From positions 1 through 14,283 of the forward strand of contig CAYTID010000052.1 in NCBI GenBank assembly GCA_964437735.1: a stretch of DNA of 14,283 nt. Reading direction: 5' to 3'. The stretch comes from CAYTID01 sp964437735. GTDB lineage: Bacteria > Bacteroidota > Ignavibacteria > UBA10030 > BY39. Positions 8,476-14,283 of this stretch are shown piece by piece. A model generated the notes under the pieces. It had not been told where the DNA came from, searched no databases, and worked only from the letters and a program-made list of their open reading frames with translations. A program made the position numbers and the translations under genes. The stretch's first letter is position 1; every line of letters begins with the position of its first letter.

Positions 8476-9711
8476 ATGGATAACAATAATTACAAATTTA
8501 ATTCAATCGATGAAGCAATTGAAGAAATCAGAAACGGCAAAGTAGTCATTGTCGTCGATGATGAGGATCGCGAAGATGAAGGTGATTTTATTGTTTCCGG
8601 TGAAAAATGTACGCCTGAGATTATTAATTTCATGGCTAAATTCGGGCGTGGAATTATTTGTGCACCGGTTACAATGAAGAGAGCAGCTGATCTAGGGCTC
8701 AACCCGATGGTAGAAAGTAATACGTCGTTGCACGAAACCCCTTTTACTGTCTCAATCGACTATATTCACGGAACCACAACCGGTGTTTCTGCGCATGATC
8801 GATCAAAAACTATTTTATCTCTTGTTGACCCTGCCACAAAACCGAGTGATTTAGCACGTCCGGGTCATATTTTCCCCCTTAGGGCTATTGATGGAGGAGT
8901 TTTACGAAGAGCGGGACATACCGAAGCGGTAATTGATTTGTGTAAGCTAGCGTATCTTACGCCAGTAGGTGTTTTATGTGAAATTCTGAACGAAGATGGT
9001 TCAATGGCAAGAGTTCCGGAATTATTCAAACTCGCAGAAAAATTTAATCTTAAAATTATTACAATCAAAGATTTAATTCATTATCGCATCTCAAGCGAAA
9101 AATTAGTTCACCGTATCGGAGAGGCGTCGCTGCCGACACGTTATGGAGATTTCGGAATTTATATATATAAAAGCGACACGGACCCAAACGAACATATTGC
9201 TATTGTGAAAGGAGATATTCTGCATGACAAGCCGATGTTAGTCCGGGTTCATTCTGAATGTCTCACAGGCGATGTACTCGGTTCCATCCGGTGTGATTGT
9301 AAAGATCAACTCGAAGCTTCAATGAAAATGATCGAACAGAACGGGTCGGGGGTTGTTTTATATATGCGGCAGGAAGGGCGGGGTATCGGATTATCGAATA
9401 AGATTCAAGCATATAAACTTCAGGACGAAGGTTTAGATACTGTCGAAGCGAATGAAAAATTAGGATTTCGAGCAGATTTAAGAGATTATGGAATTGGCGC
9501 TCAGATATTACTTGATTTAGGTATCAGGAAAATAAAATTAATCACCAATAATCCAAAGAAGATAGTCGGACTTGAAGGATACGGACTTGAAATTGTGGAA
9601 AGGATTTCGATTGAAATAGATGCTCATCTTCATAATGAAAAATATCTGAAGACCAAACGCGACAAATTAGGTCACTTGATTTTAAATGTCGATAAAAATA
9701 ATAATACTTGA
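8476..9711 (+). CDS. ribBA: Bifunctional 3,4-dihydroxy-2-butanone-4-phosphate synthase / GTP cyclohydrolase II
   Basis: This enzyme catalyses the two entry steps of riboflavin synthesis: ribulose 5-phosphate to dihydroxybutanone phosphate, and GTP to the diaminopyrimidine precursor. The RibB domain (about 1-205) shows VVDDEDREDEGD (27-37, acidic active-site loop), TTGVSAHDRS (101-110) and RRAGHTEA (144-151). The RibA domain (about 206-400) shows VRVHSECLTGD, with zinc ligands Cys262, Cys273 and Cys275 in SIRCDCKDQLE, and MRQEGRGIGLSNKIQAY (297-313). Both active sites look intact, and 411 aa is normal for the fusion. The start is 12 bases after yajC, with no strong ribosome site. No FMN riboswitch can be seen ahead of it, so it is probably expressed from upstream with tgt and yajC. 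A strong terminator follows. Confidence 0.96.
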   Translation: MDNNNYKFNSIDEAIEEIRNGKVVIVVDDEDREDEGDFIVSGEKCTPEIINFMAKFGRGIICAPVTMKRAADLGLNPMVESNTSLHETPFTVSIDYIHGTTTGVSAHDRSKTILSLVDPATKPSDLARPGHIFPLRAIDGGVLRRAGHTEAVIDLCKLAYLTPVGVLCEILNEDGSMARVPELFKLAEKFNLKIITIKDLIHYRISSEKLVHRIGEASLPTRYGDFGIYIYKSDTDPNEHIAIVKGDILHDKPMLVRVHSECLTGDVLGSIRCDCKDQLEASMKMIEQNGSGVVLYMRQEGRGIGLSNKIQAYKLQDEGLDTVEANEKLGFRADLRDYGIGAQILLDLGIRKIKLITNNPKKIVGLEGYGLEIVERISIEIDAHLHNEKYLKTKRDKLGHLILNVDKNNNT

Positions 9712-9746
9712 CTTTTAGACTTTAAAGTAATAAATTAAAACCAACG

Positions 9747-9789
9747 AATATAGCCACTTTGAAAAATAAGTGGCTATATTTTTTATTTT
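9747..9789 (+). terminator. Rho-independent terminator after ribBA
   Basis: A perfect 13-bp inverted repeat: AATATAGCCACTT (9747-9759) pairs with AAGTGGCTATATT (9768-9780) around an 8-base loop. It is followed at once by TTTTATTTT (9781-9789). The stem core (AGCCACTT) contains four G-C pairs. Its position 36 bases after the ribBA stop marks the end of the tgt-yajC-ribBA transcription unit and separates it from greA. It is the clearest regulatory signal in the window. Confidence 0.92.
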
Positions 9790-9816
9790 CAGGATAACAA
9801 CAAAATTATATTTTAT

Positions 9817-10299
9817 ATGAATAACAGTAACGACATAGTGTATCTTACAAAAGAACGCTTAATTGAATTAGAAAACGAGCTACGGGAGTTAAAATCAAAG
9901 GGCAGGACTGATATGGCTAACAGGATTGCCGAAGCCCGCAGTTATGGAGATCTGAGTGAAAACGCGGAATACGATGCTGCAAAAGAAGCCCAACTTCATC
10001 TTGAAATGAAAATTGAAAAACTTGAACAAACTTTATCAAGGTCAAGGGTAATCGAAAGTAAAGAATTACCGAACGATAAAATTTATATTTTATCCGTTGT
10101 AAAATTGCTGAATAAAAAAACTAACCAAAAAATAGTTTATACTCTGGTCAGCCCTGAGGAGGCAAATTTTGAAGTAAATAAAATATCTGTTACTTCTCCG
10201 ATCGGCAAGGGTTTGATAGGAAAAAAAGAGGGGGACGAAGTGATGATTAAAGTTCCTGCTGGTACGTTTGAGTTTAAAATTTTGGAAGTAACCCGGTAA
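9817..10299 (+). CDS. greA: Transcription elongation factor GreA
   Basis: GreA rescues arrested RNA polymerase by stimulating cleavage of backtracked RNA through the secondary channel. At 160 aa it has the standard length. The N-terminal coiled coil (about 12-80) carries the tip motif GDLSENAEYDAAKEAQ with the two acidic residues Asp45 and Glu48, equivalent to E. coli Asp41 and Glu44. That favours GreA over a Gre-like factor lacking cleavage activity. The C-terminal FKBP-like domain (about 85-158) holds ISVTSPIGKGLIGKKEGDEV (143 is roughly its end). The ATG follows the ribBA terminator by 27 bases, with no clear Shine-Dalgarno sequence, so greA probably starts a new transcript; I could not place its promoter. 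A CYTH-domain gene follows 8 bases later. Confidence 0.95.
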   Translation: MNNSNDIVYLTKERLIELENELRELKSKGRTDMANRIAEARSYGDLSENAEYDAAKEAQLHLEMKIEKLEQTLSRSRVIESKELPNDKIYILSVVKLLNKKTNQKIVYTLVSPEEANFEVNKISVTSPIGKGLIGKKEGDEVMIKVPAGTFEFKILEVTR

Positions 10300-10307
10300 T
10301 ATTTCAA

Positions 10308-10817
10308 ATGCCTGTAAATTTAGAATTTAAAGCGAGGTTAAATTCTTACCTGAAAGCCAAAGAGATCTTAGAGCAAATTGGAGCATTCCCATCCGGAGTA
10401 TTGCTGCAAAAAGATACATATTTTAAAACTGAAAAAGGGAGATTAAAACTTAGGGAGATTAAGGGCGACGAAAGCGAATTAATATTTTACGAACGGTCTG
10501 AAAATTCAAACGAAAGATGGAGTAATTATTTTAGACTACCTGTGAGTGATTCTGAATTAGCAGTAACGATTCTTTCGAAATCTAATAATATTATCAATAT
10601 CGTGAAAAAAATGCGGGAATTGTTTCTCTATAAAAATTGCCGGATTCATTTAGACGAGGTTGAGCAAATTGGGACTTTTCTTGAATTTGAAATTATCCAT
10701 AGTGATTCTGAAGAAGAATCAAAAAAATATATGGATTATCTCATAAAAAAATTTCAAAGTTGTCTTGGAAATTCAATACAAGGCTCATACTCTGATATGA
10801 TGCTTAATAAACTCTAG
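10308..10817 (+). CDS. CYTH-domain protein, class IV adenylate cyclase-like
   Basis: A 169-aa single-domain member of the CYTH superfamily (CyaB adenylate cyclases and thiamine triphosphatases), which act on triphosphates in a beta-tunnel with metal ions. Motifs occur in order: NLEFK (4-8, the ExExK position), QKDTYF (34-39), GRLKLR (44-49), LIFYER (58-63), KMRELFLY (101-108), HLDEVE (114-119), GTFLEFE (122-128) and a late SYSDMML. The pattern is closest to proteins annotated as class IV adenylate cyclase. The first Glu of ExExK is Asn here, as in many 'NIEIKAR'-type relatives. Substrate cannot be told from sequence: ATP cyclisation, inorganic triphosphate or thiamine triphosphate hydrolysis are all possible. 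It starts 8 bases after greA, probably co-transcribed. Confidence 0.82.
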   Translation: MPVNLEFKARLNSYLKAKEILEQIGAFPSGVLLQKDTYFKTEKGRLKLREIKGDESELIFYERSENSNERWSNYFRLPVSDSELAVTILSKSNNIINIVKKMRELFLYKNCRIHLDEVEQIGTFLEFEIIHSDSEEESKKYMDYLIKKFQSCLGNSIQGSYSDMMLNKL

Positions 10818-10885
10818 TCTTACCTATTTAGTTGCTTTTATTTTAATCATTTTCTAATTTTCCATAAGAACTTTCGGGAAATACA

Positions 10886-11590
10886 ATGAATATTCAAGTG
10901 GGAATAATATTAATTTTCTTATTAAGCTTCATAAGTGGCTGGAAGGCTTTTCCGCAGGATAATTATTTCAAGATTCGTCAAGATATGGTAAAATATCAAA
11001 TCCAAGACAGGGGCGTGACAAATAAATCAGTGTTGGATGCAATGAAAAAAGTAAAGCGTCATGAATTTGTCTTAAAAAAATATCTGAACGATGCCTATAA
11101 CGACCATCCATTGCCGATAGATTACGGACAAACCATTTCTCAGCCTTATATTGTAGCCTTAATGACCGATTTGGCTGATGTAAAACCAGGAGAAAAAGCA
11201 TTGGAAATAGGAACGGGTTCTGGTTATCAGGCTGCCATTTTGGCTGAGATAACCGATTCGGTTTATACAATCGAAATAATCACTGAATTAATTGAGTTCG
11301 CAAAAAATAATCTTGAATCTGCCGGTTATAAAAATGTCAATTTAAAGAATGCAGATGGTTATTTTGGATGGGAGGAAAAGGGACCCTTTGATGCAATCGT
11401 CGTTACTGCTGCTGCTGAACATGTTCCTCCTCCGCTAATCGCACAATTGAATGAGGGAGGGAAAATGGTCATCCCTGTCGGACATCCATATCAGGTGCAG
11501 AATTTAATGCTTATCGAGAAAAAAAAAGGTAAAATCATTTCTAAAAATATATCACCGGTACGATTTGTTCCTTTCACAAGAGGAAATTGA
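10886..11590 (+). CDS. pcm: Protein-L-isoaspartate O-methyltransferase with signal peptide
   Basis: An S-adenosylmethionine-dependent repair enzyme that methylates isoaspartyl residues in aged proteins. The PIMT core is complete: GQTISQPYIVALM (81-93), SAM motif ALEIGTGSGYQAAIL (105-119), IVVTAAAEHVPPPL (171-184), GGKMVIPVG (191-199) and the end PVRFVPFTRG. Unlike the classical cytosolic enzyme, the protein begins with a hydrophobic segment (about 5-18) and FPQDNY, which looks like an export signal or membrane anchor with no lipobox cysteine. The core enzyme would start near Met34 (ATG at 10985), but that codon has no ribosome site, whereas CGGGAAA precedes the chosen ATG. Signal-bearing PIMT homologues do occur in databases, so the long form is likely real. 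The stop overlaps the next start (TGATG). Confidence 0.9.
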   Translation: MNIQVGIILIFLLSFISGWKAFPQDNYFKIRQDMVKYQIQDRGVTNKSVLDAMKKVKRHEFVLKKYLNDAYNDHPLPIDYGQTISQPYIVALMTDLADVKPGEKALEIGTGSGYQAAILAEITDSVYTIEIITELIEFAKNNLESAGYKNVNLKNADGYFGWEEKGPFDAIVVTAAAEHVPPPLIAQLNEGGKMVIPVGHPYQVQNLMLIEKKKGKIISKNISPVRFVPFTRGN

Positions 11591-13953
11591 TGAAGAGGAC
11601 CGCTTTTGTAGTCGGAATAATCTCAGTTTCGATAATTGCCTATCAGATCGCATTGATGCGGATATTATCGATTTCACAGTTTCATCATTTCGCTTATATG
11701 ATAATCAGTGTTGCGCTGCTCGGTTTCGGATCAAGCGGTACATTTTTAAGTTTGTTCCGGACGAAAGTTTTACAGTACGAAAATGAAATTATTTTTCTCT
11801 CCTCGTTTATTTGTTCCATGTCAATGCTGTTCGGAATTTATATTTTCAACCAAATTGATATTAATCCCTTTTTAATATTGTGGAACCTGTCGGAAGGACT
11901 CCCTTTTTTGATATTCTATCTTATAATTTTCGTTCCATTCTTTTTCGGCGCTGTGATTATTTGTTTGGCGTTTATGAGATTCACGGAGAATGTAAATATT
12001 ATATATTTTTCAAATTTGACCGGTTCTGCTTTCGGAGGAATAATTATTATCGGTTTGTTTTTCTTATTTGAATCACAGGAAATTCCTGAATTAATCGCGT
12101 TATTACCCTTATTATCAGCAGTTATTTTTTCCAAAAGAAAATTATTTATATTTGTTTTACTTGGAATAAATATTTTAAGTCTTTCGTTCAGTATCTCCTC
12201 AAAAAATGAGTTAAAAATCTCTGAGTATAAAAGTATTTCAAAAACTCTCCTCATGCCTGAAACACAAATTATCAATGAAATACATGGACCATTAGGAAAA
12301 TTGAGTGTGATTTCAGGTACGGCACTGAGATATGTCCCGGGTTTAAGTCTTGGTTATAGAGGTGAAATTCCGGTGTTTCTTGGAATGTTCTCGGACGGCG
12401 AGTGGGTCGGGACGATTACTGATTCCCGAAATGGCAAGCTTGATTATTTGAACCACACAACCTCTGCGCTTCCATATGTTTTAAAAAACAATGCTGAAGT
12501 TTTCGTAATCGGCAGCGGCACAGGTTCCGAGCTGCAGTTGGCTTTGCAAAACAATGCAAAGGAAATTACGGGAATTGAATTAAATTCACAGGTGATCGAT
12601 TTATTAAACGAGAACAGTCCTTTATTAATCAATGAAAAAATAAAAATAATTATCGGTGAAGGCAGAGGAGTGTTGAGGAGGATAGAAAAAAAATATGATA
12701 TTATATCTATCCCTATACTCGAAGGCTTCACATCTTCGGCAGCAGGTATGTATGCATTACATGAAAACTATTTGTATACTGCTGAATCATTCGAATCTGT
12801 TCTCAATCATCTGAGTGAAGATGGGATATTTAGCGTTACTACATGGGTAAATACCCCTCCAAGGCATTCATTAAAATTATTCGCTACAATTGTTAAAGCT
12901 CTTGAAAGCGGCGGGTATTCAGAGCCTGAACGTCATATTGCCGCTATAAGGAGCTGGGGAACTGTGACGATTATTGTAAAGAAAAATGGAATTAATGCGG
13001 AGGATATTAGTACAATAAAAAAATTTTGTGAAGATATGTCGTTCGATACGATACATTTTCCAGGAATCAATGACACGGAAACAAATATTTACAATATTTT
13101 AGAAAACGATTTTTATTTTCAGGCTGTCCGAAATATTTTGACTGCAGAAAGGGAAAATTATTTTACAAATTATATTTTTAATATCACTCCGCCAACCGAT
13201 AGTAAGCCATTCTTTTCACATTTTTTAAAACCGTTAAACTTTTCAGTTCTTAAAGAAGCCATCGGGGAAGGATCAGTATCATTATATGAATATGGGTATG
13301 TAATATTAATTGCCACATTATTACAAATATTCGTTGTTGCATTTATTTTGATTATTATTCCGACATTTTTCATCAGGAATGGAAAAATACGATCAAGTAT
13401 TAAGTTGAAAACATTTTTCTATTTTTCAGGTTTGGGAGTGGGTTATATGTTTATTGAAATCATGCTTATCCAAAAATTTATATTGTATTTATCACATCCG
13501 ATATATTCAGTATCCGTCGTTATCGTTTCACTATTATTTTTTTCCGGTATAGGGAGTTTTTATTCAGAAAAGATTTCCGGACGATCTGTTACCGGATCAA
13601 AATCCACAATAATCATAATTATTGCTTTAGCGATCGTCCTTTATACAGTTTTACCTCTAGTTTTCAATTCGTTAATTCATCTTGATATTATTTGGAAATA
13701 TCTGTTATCGATAATATTTTTGGCGCCGATTGCATTTTTCATGGGAATTCCTTTTCCCGTCGGTATCAGAAAATTATCAGGAGGCGATTCCCCTATAATT
13801 CCCTGGGCGTGGAGTATTAATGGTTTCTTTTCAGTTATCAGTGCGGTATTAGCGCCGATAATTGCGATGGAATTTGGATTTTTAGTGGTAATAATATTGG
13901 CTGTAATTGCGTACTTGACATCATTGCAATCAAGTGTAAAAGCAAGCTATTAA
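11590..13953 (+). CDS. Polytopic membrane protein with spermidine synthase-like domain
   Basis: A large integral membrane protein (787 aa from the ATG). An N-terminal bundle of about six or seven helices (1-204) is followed by a soluble region (205-565), then a second bundle of about six or seven helices (566-785). The soluble region contains a Rossmann fold like spermidine synthases and methyltransferases: VFVIGSGTGSELQLAL (305-320) and the acidic GIELN (329-333) at the ribose position. The usual catalytic Asp region of aminopropyltransferases ('DxxDP') reads IISIPILEGFTSSAAG here, so polyamine synthesis is doubtful. Such proteins are usually annotated 'spermidine synthase-like' and have no proven function. 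The ATG overlaps the pcm stop and has AAGAGGAAA (11578-11586) as ribosome site; a TTG one codon earlier is less likely. Numbering in this entry counts that TTG codon as 1. Confidence 0.8.
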   Translation: MKRTAFVVGIISVSIIAYQIALMRILSISQFHHFAYMIISVALLGFGSSGTFLSLFRTKVLQYENEIIFLSSFICSMSMLFGIYIFNQIDINPFLILWNLSEGLPFLIFYLIIFVPFFFGAVIICLAFMRFTENVNIIYFSNLTGSAFGGIIIIGLFFLFESQEIPELIALLPLLSAVIFSKRKLFIFVLLGINILSLSFSISSKNELKISEYKSISKTLLMPETQIINEIHGPLGKLSVISGTALRYVPGLSLGYRGEIPVFLGMFSDGEWVGTITDSRNGKLDYLNHTTSALPYVLKNNAEVFVIGSGTGSELQLALQNNAKEITGIELNSQVIDLLNENSPLLINEKIKIIIGEGRGVLRRIEKKYDIISIPILEGFTSSAAGMYALHENYLYTAESFESVLNHLSEDGIFSVTTWVNTPPRHSLKLFATIVKALESGGYSEPERHIAAIRSWGTVTIIVKKNGINAEDISTIKKFCEDMSFDTIHFPGINDTETNIYNILENDFYFQAVRNILTAERENYFTNYIFNITPPTDSKPFFSHFLKPLNFSVLKEAIGEGSVSLYEYGYVILIATLLQIFVVAFILIIIPTFFIRNGKIRSSIKLKTFFYFSGLGVGYMFIEIMLIQKFILYLSHPIYSVSVVIVSLLFFSGIGSFYSEKISGRSVTGSKSTIIIIIALAIVLYTVLPLVFNSLIHLDIIWKYLLSIIFLAPIAFFMGIPFPVGIRKLSGGDSPIIPWAWSINGFFSVISAVLAPIIAMEFGFLVVIILAVIAYLTSLQSSVKASY

Positions 13954-13982
13954 ATAACATGGTTTTGTGAAATATCAAATTT

Positions 13983-14283
13983 CTAAACCGGATCGATGTG
14001 TACAAAAACCTTATTTACTTCTTCCATCGATTCGAGTCTCTTCTGAACGCTTTTTCCGATGTCGTGCGAAGTTTGTGTATCTAAATTTTTATCTACCTCG
14101 ACGTGAATTTCGATGTGAAATAAATTTCCCACATAGTGAGAACGCAAATCATTTATACCTTTTACATGCCGGATCTTTAACGTATTTTGAACAACGTCAG
14201 CCAGCAATTTTTCATCAGCAGCATGTCCCATTAAATAACGAATATTATCGCGCGCAATTTCGTATCCTCCCTTTATAATTATT
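13983..14283 (-). CDS. Cation diffusion facilitator (CDF) transporter, C-terminal part
   Basis: The C-terminal end of a divalent metal (zinc, iron or similar) exporter of the CDF family, running off the right edge of the window. The frame is open to the edge and reads IIKGGYEIARDNIRYLMGHAADEKLL. It then continues into the cytoplasmic ZT_dimer domain, a ferredoxin-like fold with GINDLRSHYVGN, HIEIHVEVDKNLDTQTSHDI and VNKVFVHIDPV before the TAG at 13983-13985. The junction segment 'IxxGGYEIxRDNIxxLMG' is the end of TM6 and the linker typical of CDF proteins. The membrane part, with its metal-binding aspartates and histidines, is outside the window, so the metal cannot be inferred. The gene converges on the preceding + strand gene with 29 bases between stops and no visible terminator. 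The internal Met at 14231 is not the start. Confidence 0.88.
   Translation of the reverse strand, partial: IIIKGGYEIARDNIRYLMGHAADEKLLADVVQNTLKIRHVKGINDLRSHYVGNLFHIEIHVEVDKNLDTQTSHDIGKSVQKRLESMEEVNKVFVHIDPV

Noticed and set aside
10832..10862. Possible Bacteroidota-type promoter (TTG, 20 bases, TAATTTTC) before pcm.
   Set aside because: It is near the TTG-N19-TAnnTTTG consensus, but the final G is missing, the spacing is off by one and such strings are common in AT-rich DNA. It is not strong enough to list as a feature.
11587..11589. TTG as start of the large membrane protein.
   Set aside because: The ATG directly after it (11590) has better codon identity, good spacing to AAGAGGAAA and the common TGATG overlap.
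13954..13982. Terminator between the two convergent genes.
   Set aside because: The 29 bases show no convincing inverted repeat.
13967..14278. Plus-strand ORF of 103 codons at the right end.
   Set aside because: The minus strand here encodes a clear CDF ZT_dimer domain. The plus-strand reading is its shadow and has unusual Arg/Phe/His-rich composition.

Overview
This AT-rich bacterial window looks like the Bacteroidota/Ignavibacteriota (FCB) lineage. The best clue is a decayed gene at 1807-2156. It begins like an exported 'YPVGYTG' protein and ends in a type IX secretion (T9SS) C-terminal sorting domain with the hallmark run VSWDAN / SGVYFYRLE / VRKMLLIL. Frequent TTG starts and weak Shine-Dalgarno sequences agree with this but do not prove it. 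A run of ten N at 6687-6696 marks a scaffold gap, so this is probably a draft or metagenome-derived assembly. Nearly all genes are on the + strand and tightly packed.

Region 1 (1-3694) is respiratory. It holds an MrpD-type proton/sodium antiporter-like subunit, the secreted-protein pseudogene, and NADH-quinone oxidoreductase subunit N (nuoN). Region 2 (3694-6939) continues with overlapping or closely spaced genes: a bifunctional NAD(P)HX epimerase/dehydratase whose start overlaps the nuoN stop, a VanZ-like membrane protein, and a CNNM/CBS/CorC-type membrane protein that is split by the assembly gap.

Region 3 (6976-9711) carries tgt (queuosine tRNA modification), yajC (Sec translocase accessory) and ribBA (riboflavin synthesis). 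It closes with a strong intrinsic terminator at 9747-9789. Region 4 (9817-10817) is greA plus a CYTH-domain protein. Region 5 (10886-13953) is a pair with overlapping stop and start codons: an isoaspartyl methyltransferase with an apparent signal peptide, and a large membrane protein with a spermidine-synthase-like Rossmann domain between two related membrane bundles. The window ends in the C-terminal half of a minus-strand, convergent cation diffusion facilitator (CDF) transporter.

Most of this is housekeeping. The items most worth a second look are the pseudogene inside the respiratory cluster, the exported methyltransferase paired with the duplicated-bundle membrane protein, and the coupling of NAD(P)HX repair to nuoN. 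I see no CRISPR array, tRNA, rRNA, insertion sequence or defence system, and no clear previously undescribed system.
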